Positions 44,097-51,956 of a DNA stretch of 64,000 nt are shown piece after piece; the first letter of the stretch is position 1; every line of letters starts with the position of its first letter. The translations under genes and the position numbers were made by a program. The notes below the pieces were generated by a model that was not told the DNA's origin, did no database searches, and worked only from the letters and a program-made list of their open reading frames with translations. This stretch comes from Luminiphilus sp. Lineage in GTDB: Bacteria; Pseudomonadota; Gammaproteobacteria; Pseudomonadales; Halieaceae. The stretch is from positions 1 to 64,000 of the forward strand of contig JAQWUD010000030.1 in assembly GCA_029242325.1 (NCBI GenBank). Direction: 5' to 3'.

Positions 44097-44579
44097 ATGA
44101 CAGAGATAACTCAGCAGCTACAGCTTGTGCATACGGGATTGGTATGCCGAGATATGGAGAGCGCTCGAGCAAGACTGGCAATGGCCTTAGGTATTCGCTG
44201 GGTTGGCGATGACCGAGAGGAGTGGCCTCTGGTCATCGAAGGCGAGTCCGTCAGGCTGTCACTGCGTATCGCACACGCCAGCAATGGCCAAGCCAATTTC
44301 GAATTGATCGAGGCTGTGCCCGATACCCCGTGGGTAACCTCGGAAGCCATCGTTCAGCACCATTTGTGTTTCCACAGCCCAGAATCTGAGGAGGCCTGCA
44401 TGCAACTGGAGCGTCAGGGTTTCCGCCGTGTGATGGGGCAGTCGGGCGATCCTCAGGGTTACTTTCGCGATCCGGCCGGGTTGCTGATAGAGATTATTGG
44501 CGACAATCTCCTCTCCTACTTGAACGGCTTTTATCAGCGATCACTCGAAGCAGGGGTGCAGGAGACACAAGCGATATGA
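44097..44579 (+). CDS. VOC-superfamily (glyoxalase/dioxygenase fold) protein
   Basis: The ATG at 44097 follows AAGGGT; the track start at 44028 adds a non-conserved leader. The 160-residue protein has two beta-alpha-beta-beta-beta modules: LQLVHTGLVCRDMESARARL with His as first metal ligand, HHLCFHSPESEEACMQLERQ, and YFRDPAGLLIEIIGDNL with the Glu ligand. It is a metal-dependent lyase, isomerase or extradiol-type enzyme of unknown substrate. It overlaps the cupin gene by the four bases ATGA, so the two are translationally coupled. Confidence 0.8.
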   Translation: MTEITQQLQLVHTGLVCRDMESARARLAMALGIRWVGDDREEWPLVIEGESVRLSLRIAHASNGQANFELIEAVPDTPWVTSEAIVQHHLCFHSPESEEACMQLERQGFRRVMGQSGDPQGYFRDPAGLLIEIIGDNLLSYLNGFYQRSLEAGVQETQAI

Positions 44580-45292
44580 CGGATGTGCAGCACATTTGCC
44601 CCGACGATATCGACTGGGAGACATTTCATGATCCCCACGGCAGGCCGACGACACCGACTCGCGTGCTCCGTACCAGTGAGCCTTTTCTCATCGAGGCGGA
44701 TTTTCCCGCACATTTTCATGCCGGTAGGCATTGGCACCCCCACGACACGATTTATCTCATTACCCGAGGCGAGATGCGTATTGGCGACGAGGGCAGTTTT
44801 CGTCCCGGTGATATCCGGTGGGTCAAAGCCGGGCATTCCTATGGTCCAGAAGAGGCTGGCCCGGAAGGAGTTCAGTTCCACCTTTTCAGCCTTGGTGGTG
44901 ACATTGGTCTCAATTGGGCAGATCTTTGCGAGGTGCCCGAGGCGTTGACGCAACGGCTTGAGCGATTTCAACAGCGCTCAGGGCGGCGATCTGTGGCGCA
45001 GATGCCACTGGTCCACACAGGTGACAAGCTCCCGGACTGGGACGCGATGCCCGACGAGGGTCCCTTGATCTTCAGGGTCAGCCTGTCTGCGGGTGAGTCC
45101 CATCCCTCCTTTTCACCGGGTTTTGACTCAGTGTGGTACGTGGTGTCCGGCGCGCTCGACGTTGAGGGACAAGCGCAGGTCGCGGCGGGAGAATTCTATT
45201 GTGCCTCTATGGATGAGATCTATTCCCTCAACGCCCATGACCTGGAGACGGAGTTGCTGGTGTTCTCAAACAGAAGTTTGCAGCCTCTTTAG
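44576..45292 (+). CDS. two-domain cupin protein
   Basis: A 238-residue protein with two cupin halves. The first has the metal motif GRHWHPHDTIYLITRGEMRI (HxH plus Glu) and GDIRWVKAGHSYGPEEAGPE (last His). The second (SAGESHPSFSPGFDSVWYVV then SGALDVEGQAQVAAGEFYCA) is degenerate and lacks most ligands. It may be a small-molecule dioxygenase or a ligand-binding ChrR-like cupin. It is coupled to the VOC gene before it, so both probably act on the same small metabolite. Confidence 0.75.
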   Translation: MTDVQHICPDDIDWETFHDPHGRPTTPTRVLRTSEPFLIEADFPAHFHAGRHWHPHDTIYLITRGEMRIGDEGSFRPGDIRWVKAGHSYGPEEAGPEGVQFHLFSLGGDIGLNWADLCEVPEALTQRLERFQQRSGRRSVAQMPLVHTGDKLPDWDAMPDEGPLIFRVSLSAGESHPSFSPGFDSVWYVVSGALDVEGQAQVAAGEFYCASMDEIYSLNAHDLETELLVFSNRSLQPL

Positions 45293-45319
45293 TGCATGCG
45301 GCTCGTGCGAACTGCGTGC

Positions 45320-46381
45320 CTATCGTTCAAGAAATTCTCGGACCGCCTGATTAATAAAAGCAGCATCCTCAGCCGCAAATCCGCCTCCCGCTAGATGTCC
45401 CCAATCTGAAGGGATCGGGAGAAACTGAACGTCTGAAATGAATTGCGATTCGTGCGCCAGGGCGTCGATGTGAAAGTAAAGATCTGTCTCGCAGGGCATG
45501 TAAAGCACACTGGCGGAAATGGCGGCTAGGGCCTTTCGGTAATCGCCCGCAAAGCCCATGGTGGTGCCCACATTATTGCTCTGCCAGGTTTCAGCCAGTG
45601 CCAGCAGATTGTTTGCGTCCCAGCTGTTCATCAGCGCAAAGTAAAATTCATACACCCCCACCAGGTTAGAAAGCCCAAGCTCCTGCCACGCTTCCCTGCG
45701 GAACCATTCCTGAGAGGTGCCCCACGCAGACCAGTGCACGGCCGCTGATCTCAGTCCCGCCTCCGGAGGCGTTTCATACCTGCCGTTTTTGAAATTCGCG
45801 TCTGTCGTGATCGCAAGTTTGAAACTCTCTAGCCGCGCTACTCCATGCGGATGCTCTACTGCTGATCCGCACATGGGCACAATGCTGGCGACGAATTCGG
45901 GGTGACTCACAGCCCACTGAAAGGCCTGCTGTGCACCCATAGAAAATCCGATGACAGCCTGCAGTTGTGAGATGCCGAGATGTGTTGTCAGCAGTTGCCG
46001 CTGTGCCGCAATGTTGTCGCGAATGGAGATGGCGGGGAAGTCAGGGCCGCTGAACGGCGGCGGTGTATTACTTGGGGAGCTGGAGAGACCATTCAGGAAC
46101 ATGTCTGTTGCGATAATAAAATATCGGTCAGGGTTCAACGCTTTACCGGGCCCGATCAGGAAGTCATAGCCGTGGTGATCCCCCAGATAGAAGGAGGGCA
46201 ATAAGATGGCATTATCGCCAGCGGCGTTTAAGGTGCCATGAGTGGTATAGGAAAGCTTCGCCGAGGGCAGCGTGGCGCCCGCTTCCAGTGGAAAATCGCC
46301 TAATTCGTAAACCAGCTGATCGTCATCGGCGAGCACCGGTGGATGACAGATGAGTAACAGCAGTGCCAGTGTCAGGCGCAT
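45320..46381 (-). CDS. secreted alpha/beta hydrolase, homoserine O-acetyltransferase-like
   Basis: A 353-residue protein with a signal peptide (MRLTLALLLLICHPPVLA-DD). The body follows the MetX/HTA-like alpha/beta hydrolase plan: LSYTTHGTLNAAGDNAILLP, then the nucleophile elbow AVIGFSMGAQQAFQWA (Ser147). An Asp lies in CETDLYFHIDAL and the His in SDWGHLAGGGF. The secreted form argues against methionine synthesis and for an esterase-like role. Neighbours are convergent or unrelated, so its substrate is unknown. Confidence 0.8.
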   Translation of the reverse strand: MRLTLALLLLICHPPVLADDDQLVYELGDFPLEAGATLPSAKLSYTTHGTLNAAGDNAILLPSFYLGDHHGYDFLIGPGKALNPDRYFIIATDMFLNGLSSSPSNTPPPFSGPDFPAISIRDNIAAQRQLLTTHLGISQLQAVIGFSMGAQQAFQWAVSHPEFVASIVPMCGSAVEHPHGVARLESFKLAITTDANFKNGRYETPPEAGLRSAAVHWSAWGTSQEWFRREAWQELGLSNLVGVYEFYFALMNSWDANNLLALAETWQSNNVGTTMGFAGDYRKALAAISASVLYMPCETDLYFHIDALAHESQFISDVQFLPIPSDWGHLAGGGFAAEDAAFINQAVREFLER

Positions 46382-46430
46382 AACATTTTCCCTCTATGTT
46401 GGCTGTTGGCGAAGGGTCCTGTGCACGCCA

Positions 46431-47162
46431 TCAGGTCAAGTGAGTCAGCTCAAATGACCAGCGATAGGGCGCCTCTACGGTACCTTTTACAAAGATGAAG
46501 TCTCCATCCGTCGTGACCCATAGGTGATATTCTGGATGCTCTGTGGCCACGACGACATAGGCAAAATGATGACACTCAAATGTCCCCGCGGATACGCTGA
46601 TCTTCTCTTCACCAAAGTACTCTATCGTGGTGCCTTGTGAACACACCAGAGCCGGCCCTGTCGCGCCACGATGATCGAGGGAGGTCAGGGGACTATTATA
46701 AAAAGTGTGTTGCCCGGGTCCCTGAGAGCGGTCAAATCGTGCCACCAGCCAGGCGTCGGAATTGAGTGCATGCGTGCCAAAGCCTCGTACCGTTCGATCG
46801 ATCGGCAGTGTGCCAGAGATGCGCCCCTCATCCTTGGTAATGCCCTGATAGGTAATCTCCTCGTCGGTAATGTGGTACCAAGTGCTACCCTTGAAAACGC
46901 CATCCTCGGTGAGGCGTACGACGCAGTCCTGAGGGTGAAACTCGGCGTCAACACGCTGGATAACGTCGCGAATGAGAGCGGGTTCGTCATCCAGCTCACA
47001 AAATGCGCGGAGCACCCGGTCACCATTGGCGTGACGTGTGAGCGTAAAGTGCTCTCTACCCCAGGTGCCGTTGGGGAAGGCGGAGCTGTCGATCAGATAT
47101 TCAACAGTGCCTCGCCGGGTTGAATGTCGGCGCGTTGCAGGCCTCTGGTCATTTATTTTCAT
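46431..47162 (-). CDS. protein of unrecognised family, paralogue of 38891-39652
   Basis: A product of about 243 residues (or 254 from the ATG at 47195). It shares with the gene at 38891 the order GREHFTLT, LRAFCELDDEPALIRDV, FDRSQGPGQHTF, TSLDHRGATGPALV and EYFGEEKISVSAGTFECHHF, then YHLWVTTDGDFIFVKG. The two proteins therefore form a family with a conserved centre and similar length. No signal peptide or membrane helix. The beta-rich pattern with a DUF3108-like AGTF block suggests a lipid- or ligand-binding barrel; function unknown. It lies between a secreted hydrolase (same strand) and an alkylsulfatase-like gene (divergent). Confidence 0.7.
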   Translation of the reverse strand: MKINDQRPATRRHSTRRGTVEYLIDSSAFPNGTWGREHFTLTRHANGDRVLRAFCELDDEPALIRDVIQRVDAEFHPQDCVVRLTEDGVFKGSTWYHITDEEITYQGITKDEGRISGTLPIDRTVRGFGTHALNSDAWLVARFDRSQGPGQHTFYNSPLTSLDHRGATGPALVCSQGTTIEYFGEEKISVSAGTFECHHFAYVVVATEHPEYHLWVTTDGDFIFVKGTVEAPYRWSFELTHLT

Positions 47163-47271
47163 ACGATCTCGGATTTGACCGTGGCAGTGTCTCATTTTAT
47201 CCAGAAAACTGCGGTAGCAGTGAGTAGACTACGGTCGTAACGAGCATCGCGCTAATTGAGGGGGGAGGGCA

Positions 47272-48774
47272 ATGAAGCATTGGTTCGGGCGTTTGGCTTG
47301 GATGACCCTTGGGGTTGCCTTGGGGGCGCTATTGCTACCGGCAGGTTGGCAAGCCGCGATGCAGAAGCAATCTGCGGAGTCCGCAGCAGGGTTGCGGGAA
47401 CGCGCCGCGTTGTGGGCTGCCAGCCAAAGTGAACGCGTCGATGCCCGCGCGTCACTGTTTGTTGAGTTTCCGGGCATTGTGCCCGCCATTCAGCGCGGCG
47501 GCGCCTTTGGCGGTACATTCTCGCGCGCAATCGCCACCGATATTTTTAACGCGTCGGAGGAGGGCATCGCTGATGCGCGCAGGCTCTCGCGGATTGAGGC
47601 GGTGGCACCCAACACTTGGATCATTTATCTCCCGCTAGTTAATGTGGTGGTGTTCGAGACCGAGGCAGGTTTGGTGTTGGTCGATGCCGGTATGGCGGCA
47701 GCGGGCCCTGTGATACGCGAACTCATTGCCAGCGTCACCGATGCATCGATTCACACGATTATCTATACCCACTGCCACGTTGATCACGCCTATGGTACCT
47801 GGGCGCTCATGGCAGATAATCCGAACATCGTGGCTCAGGCAGATCTGCCCGCCTGCTTTGATCGTTACATTGAGCTGCCCGGCAGCCTGGCCAAGTACAT
47901 GGGCCAGCCCGTGTCGAGCTTGCGCCAAACGCAGGATAATTTGATTTACCCCACGCAAACTTTCCGGGGTGAAATGACCCTTAGCGTGGGTCGTGAGGAT
48001 TTTGTTTTACGCGCTCGCCCTGGCGAAACCGAGGATCAACTCTACGTGTGGGTGCCGGGCCGACAGGCACTGGCGACAGCGGACTACTATCAAGGGTTCT
48101 TGCCCAATACCGGCAATGGTAAACGCGTGCAGCGTTACCCTGAAGAGTGGGCCGGTGCGCTGCGGGAGATGGCTGCCGAAAATGCCGCGCTGCTGTTGCC
48201 CGCGCACGGTGAGGCGCTGACCGATTCCGAACTCATTCAGGAAAACCTTACGGTCCTTGCCGAGGCTTTGGAGTGGGTCATAGACCACACGAAGGCTGAG
48301 CTCAACAAAGGCACGCGACAGGATCTCGTCTACCGATCATTGGACGTGCCAGGTCATTTGCTGACACACCCCACACTCAATCAGCAATACGTTAGCTGGG
48401 AAGATATTTCAAAGATGGTCATGCGGCGCTACGTCGGGTGGTGGGACGACATCCCGTCGCATTGGACCTCTGCCTCGTTTGATGCGCAGTCGGCTGTGAT
48501 TACTGAGCTCGCGGGTGGGGTGGCGGCGCTGGACCGCCGCGCCAGGGCGCTGCTCGAGACCGACATTGTGATGGCTAGCCACATCGCGGACTGGGCCTGG
48601 TTCGGTCACCCCGGTGATCCCCTCGCGCAGCGACTACTGATTGACGTTTACGCACACCGCATCGTGAACATCGATTCTAACACTCAGGAAATTCTGGCAT
48701 GGCTTGAGGCAATGACGCAGGCGCGGCGCCTGCAACTGGCGGCGGAGACCTCCCCTGCTGCGGGGTCAGAGTGA
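47272..48774 (+). CDS. metallo-beta-lactamase-fold alkyl sulfatase-like hydrolase
   Basis: A 500-residue protein with an N-terminal hydrophobic segment (signal or anchor). The metal site THCHVDHAYG (H167, H169, D171, H172) is clear. Further MBL blocks are GLVLVDAG and LLPAHGEAL. The C-terminal part (EDISKMVMRRYVGWWDDIPS ...) matches the dimerisation region of SdsA1/BDS1-type alkylsulfatases. These enzymes hydrolyse sulfate esters of long-chain alcohols in the periplasm or outside. The alkyl group specificity is unknown. The stop overlaps the convergent lipoprotein gene by 9 bases. Confidence 0.8.
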   Translation: MKHWFGRLAWMTLGVALGALLLPAGWQAAMQKQSAESAAGLRERAALWAASQSERVDARASLFVEFPGIVPAIQRGGAFGGTFSRAIATDIFNASEEGIADARRLSRIEAVAPNTWIIYLPLVNVVVFETEAGLVLVDAGMAAAGPVIRELIASVTDASIHTIIYTHCHVDHAYGTWALMADNPNIVAQADLPACFDRYIELPGSLAKYMGQPVSSLRQTQDNLIYPTQTFRGEMTLSVGREDFVLRARPGETEDQLYVWVPGRQALATADYYQGFLPNTGNGKRVQRYPEEWAGALREMAAENAALLLPAHGEALTDSELIQENLTVLAEALEWVIDHTKAELNKGTRQDLVYRSLDVPGHLLTHPTLNQQYVSWEDISKMVMRRYVGWWDDIPSHWTSASFDAQSAVITELAGGVAALDRRARALLETDIVMASHIADWAWFGHPGDPLAQRLLIDVYAHRIVNIDSNTQEILAWLEAMTQARRLQLAAETSPAAGSE

Positions 48775-49386
48775 GCGGTAGAATGCGGCGGTCAGCTCAC
48801 CGATTTCAGCGGCGAGTTGATCTCGCTCTTGGTTCAGAGATTCGATTTCTCTATAGAGCGTGCCGTACAGCGACTCCAGCTGAGTCAATTGGTAGCGCGC
48901 CTCTCGGCGAGTATCGCTCGGTAATTGATCATTGTCCCGCGTGATGCGAAGCTGCCTGATCTGCGAAAGCAGTGCGTTTGCCTGTGCCGACTTGTCGTCA
49001 ATGCGCTCCTCGAGCTCACGCAACTCTCGCTTTAGCGCAAATACATCGAGCCCCTCGCTGTAACCCGATGCGTAGTCAGGGAAATTCTCGCTGACGCACT
49101 GCGCGGCATACTCACCGCCATGATCACCGCTTTCGAAGCCCGTCTCTCGCGTGCAGTAGTAGGGAAGGCCGAGAGCGTAACCGTGACGATACAGTTCGAA
49201 ATCAACGTTCACGCCTGTCTCGGCGCAGGCCTCGCGATGCGCCTGCGAGCGCGAAACCGAGCGGCCCTCTATGGCGTCGTTGTACCCGATCTCCTCCCAG
49301 TTGGCCTGCAGGCACTCCTCCGGGCTCATGGTGGCGCATCCGGCGAGTATGACTCCGGCAACTAAAAGACTCGCCCTGTTCATCAT
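48766..49386 (-). CDS. DUF2799-like lipoprotein
   Basis: I start at the ATG at 49386, which has GGAG at fitting distance; the track start adds nine residues. The 206-residue product has lipobox LAGCATMS (Cys near 17). The body has ANWEEIGYNDAIEGRSVSRS, HREACAETGV and YRHGYALGLPYYCT, the tryptophan/cysteine pattern of DUF2799. A coiled-coil follows (KRELRELEERIDDKSAQANA ... IESLNQERDQLAAEIGEL). It should sit in the outer membrane facing the periplasm. Function unknown. Confidence 0.8.
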   Translation of the reverse strand: MMNRASLLVAGVILAGCATMSPEECLQANWEEIGYNDAIEGRSVSRSQAHREACAETGVNVDFELYRHGYALGLPYYCTRETGFESGDHGGEYAAQCVSENFPDYASGYSEGLDVFALKRELRELEERIDDKSAQANALLSQIRQLRITRDNDQLPSDTRREARYQLTQLESLYGTLYREIESLNQERDQLAAEIGELTAAFYRSL

Positions 49387-49518
49387 TCTTCGATCTCCGG
49401 CTGCAGTTGCCACCCGTATACGCAGACCTATAATGCCTGCCTTTCATTGAGACGACACCCGTCGGTTATCGCAAGGGGTCTCTCGGCGCGCCAGTATCGA
49501 CATCAGGACACCTCTTTC

Positions 49519-50469
49519 ATGCGAGTATGGACCTATCTCCGGCCTTTTGAATATCGCGGGCGCGACTGCGTCGTTGAGGTCACGCTGACTTTTAAAGAGA
49601 CCATCTCCCGGCTATTCGTTGACAACGAGTTAGTGGATGAGCAGTCGCTGGCCTACTCGGCAGGTGTCACCACTTTCCTACATCCCCTGCCTAGCTCGTC
49701 TGGCCAAACGACGCGGGTGAAGTCGGGTTACTACAACTGGTGGAATATCGGTATCGCAGTGAGCGAGGGGGAGGACATCGTCTACGAAAGTCATCCCGGT
49801 CGAGACGTGCACCATGGTGAGGCATTGGCCAAAAAGATGTTGGGCTTTGACGGCGCGTCAAACTATAGTGCCACTGAGAAACTGCGCTCCATGGCTGAGA
49901 CCAACCAAAACAAATGGCAGCGCAATAAATATTCGGTCTACGCTGATCTGGCCCTCGGGGCCTTGTTTTTTATTGTGGGTAAGGTCTCGGAGGACCTCGC
50001 TTTGGCCGCGATTGTCGGTGCCGGGGCTGGTCTGGGACTGGTGGTGGCGCAGCGGTTTGTAAAAGTGGATCTGCTTGGTGGATTCGCTGTTTTCGGCACG
50101 ATTATGTTGCTGGTTTCGGCCGGATTTTCGCTAGCGCTACAGGATGATTATTGGGTGCAAATGAAAGGCACCATTCTCGGGCTATTCACCGCCAGCCTAT
50201 TTATGGCCGACGGGTTACTGCGCAAGGGAGCCTATTTTGGCGCGCGCATTGAACGGTATATGCCGCTCCCGCTGCATCATGATCGTATTGCGGTGGGGAT
50301 GAGCGTGCTCGGGATCGTCATGGCGGGTGCCAACTATCTGGTGGCAGAGAATTTCTCCGTGGATTTTTGGCTCACCTGGACGACGTTTCTGGACATGCCA
50401 GTGTCGATGGCGCTGTTTTATGCCATCGTGTACTGGGCACGTAAAAAACCGACCGATAGGGTGGCCTGA
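49519..50469 (+). CDS. membrane protein with C-terminal YciB/IspZ-like domain
   Basis: The ATG at 49519 starts MRVWTYLRPFEYRGRDCVVE; the track start at 49447 adds a leader without support. The 316-residue protein has about 135 soluble N-terminal residues, partly beta-rich (CVVEVTLTFKETISRLFVDN), then six hydrophobic helices. The helical part (GGFAVFGTIMLLVSAGFSLA, DYWVQMKGTILGLFTASLFM, and FSVDFWLTWTTFLDMPVSMA near the end) follows the intracellular septation protein YciB/IspZ pattern. YciB proteins of about 180 residues interact with the divisome and envelope-synthesis proteins. The added N-terminal domain is not part of standard YciB. Confidence 0.65.
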   Translation: MRVWTYLRPFEYRGRDCVVEVTLTFKETISRLFVDNELVDEQSLAYSAGVTTFLHPLPSSSGQTTRVKSGYYNWWNIGIAVSEGEDIVYESHPGRDVHHGEALAKKMLGFDGASNYSATEKLRSMAETNQNKWQRNKYSVYADLALGALFFIVGKVSEDLALAAIVGAGAGLGLVVAQRFVKVDLLGGFAVFGTIMLLVSAGFSLALQDDYWVQMKGTILGLFTASLFMADGLLRKGAYFGARIERYMPLPLHHDRIAVGMSVLGIVMAGANYLVAENFSVDFWLTWTTFLDMPVSMALFYAIVYWARKKPTDRVA

Positions 50470-50592
50470 CCGGCGGCCGGTGTTTGTCCGGCCTTTTATC
50501 GCCACGCGAGCCTGAAAAGCGCTATCGTAAGATCGTGACAGAGATCATTCGCTCGCAAACGCCGAACCAATAAAAAACGGGTACTTACAGCT

Positions 50593-51465
50593 ATGGCAGT
50601 TCAGGAATTTCTTTCTCCGACATCGCTTTCGGAGGCTCAAGCCGCCTTCGATGAGAATGCGGCCAGCTCGTGGCTTGCGGGCGGTACCGATCTACTGGTC
50701 GGCATTCGGCTTGGAGCGCGAGACCCTGCGCGCGTTGTCGACCTCAAACAGATCCCAGAGCTGACAGCGATTGAAATTGACGACGCTTCAGTCCGCATCG
50801 GTGCGGCTGCGTCCGCTTTTGATGTGTTGCAAAACTCCGCTGTGCCGACACTGTTCCCGGGCCTTGCCGAGGCGCTGGACTTGATCGGTTCCACGCAGAT
50901 ACAGGGCCGTTGCTCGGCGGGTGGCAATCTCTGTAACGCCTCGCCCGCGGCAGACAGCATTCCCGCGCTCATAGCCAATGCGGCACAGTGTCGCATTCTA
51001 GGGCCTGACGGCGAGCGCATGCTGCCGGTCGAAGACTTCGTGGTGGGGCCGAATCAGAACGCGTTGGCCCCCGGAGAGTTACTGGTTGAATTGCTATTGC
51101 CGCGCCCGTCTGGCGTTACCTCGGATGCTTACCTCAGGCTGACGCCGCGGACCGAGATGGATATCGCGGTGGCCGGTGCCAGCGTATCGATCACATTGGA
51201 TGATTCGAGAGTGTGCACTGCCGCAAGGGTGGCCATCGGAGCGGTGGCGCCCGCGGCGCTGTTGGTCGAGGCTGCCGGCGATGCGCTGGTTGGTTCGCAG
51301 CTGGACCAAGTTGCGATAGATGCCGCTGTCGCCGCAGTCCGTGCGGCGGCAAAGCCCATCTCAGACAAACGCGGTACGGCAGAATATCGGACTCATGTGG
51401 TGGGGGTGCTGGTATCGCGCGCTATTGCCAGGGCTCAGGCAAGGATTACGGAGACCCGCCCATGA
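50593..51465 (+). CDS. molybdenum hydroxylase FAD-binding subunit (CoxM/XdhB-like)
   Basis: A 290-residue flavoprotein subunit of the xanthine oxidase family. Signatures: SWLAGGTDLLVGIRLGARDP (first FAD loop), RIGAAASAFDVLQN, and RCSAGGNLCNASPAADSIPA (second FAD loop, usually A-GGN..NASP.GD). The C-terminal CO-dehydrogenase flavoprotein domain follows. It transfers electrons from the iron-sulfur subunit to NAD or a quinone. The first of three overlapping genes; its stop overlaps the CoxS-like ATG (ATGA). Confidence 0.9.
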   Translation: MAVQEFLSPTSLSEAQAAFDENAASSWLAGGTDLLVGIRLGARDPARVVDLKQIPELTAIEIDDASVRIGAAASAFDVLQNSAVPTLFPGLAEALDLIGSTQIQGRCSAGGNLCNASPAADSIPALIANAAQCRILGPDGERMLPVEDFVVGPNQNALAPGELLVELLLPRPSGVTSDAYLRLTPRTEMDIAVAGASVSITLDDSRVCTAARVAIGAVAPAALLVEAAGDALVGSQLDQVAIDAAVAAVRAAAKPISDKRGTAEYRTHVVGVLVSRAIARAQARITETRP

Positions 51466-51956
51466 ATAAGCCACTCAACAAAATGGCCGTGCAGACCACA
51501 GTCAATGGTGAAAGCACCGCTTTTCTGTGCTCGCCTGGACAGGTGCTTTCCGATGTACTGCGAGATGAACTCGAATTGATCGGCACTAAAATCGGTTGTA
51601 ATACGGGGGATTGCGGTGCTTGCTCGGTGTTGGTGAACGATCGTCTGGTCTGCTCTTGTCTGGTGCTGGCTGCAGAGGTTGAGGGTCAAACCGTGCAGAC
51701 CATAGAGGGCATTGCCAAGGGAGGCGAGCTCCACCCGGTACAGCAGAAGCTACTTGAGCACGGCGGATTGCAGTGTGGCATTTGTACCCCGGGGATTGTG
51801 GTCGCGGCGAAAGCCCTGCTTGAGCACAACCCCAACCCCACCGAGGAGCAAGCCCGATACTGGTTAGCGGGTAATCTCTGCCGTTGTACCGGTTACGACA
51901 AGATCATTCGCGCCGTGTTGGACGCCGCCAAGACGCTGCGCGAGGAGGCCGCATGA
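51462..51956 (+). CDS. molybdenum hydroxylase 2Fe-2S subunit (CoxS/XdhC-like)
   Basis: The start ATG at 51462 overlaps the preceding stop; the track start at 51213 is inside the CoxM-like gene. The 164-residue subunit has two 2Fe-2S clusters: the plant-type ferredoxin motif IGCNTGDCGACSVLVNDRLV plus CSC, and the second cluster motif GLQCGICTPGIVVAAKALLE plus LCRCTGYDKI. It carries electrons from the molybdenum centre to FAD. It overlaps the large subunit gene by ATGA. Confidence 0.92.
   Translation: MNKPLNKMAVQTTVNGESTAFLCSPGQVLSDVLRDELELIGTKIGCNTGDCGACSVLVNDRLVCSCLVLAAEVEGQTVQTIEGIAKGGELHPVQQKLLEHGGLQCGICTPGIVVAAKALLEHNPNPTEEQARYWLAGNLCRCTGYDKIIRAVLDAAKTLREEAA

Noticed and set aside
45320-46381. 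Methionine-pathway homoserine acetyltransferase (metX)
   Set aside because: The protein has a signal peptide and no methionine genes nearby, so a secreted hydrolase is more likely.
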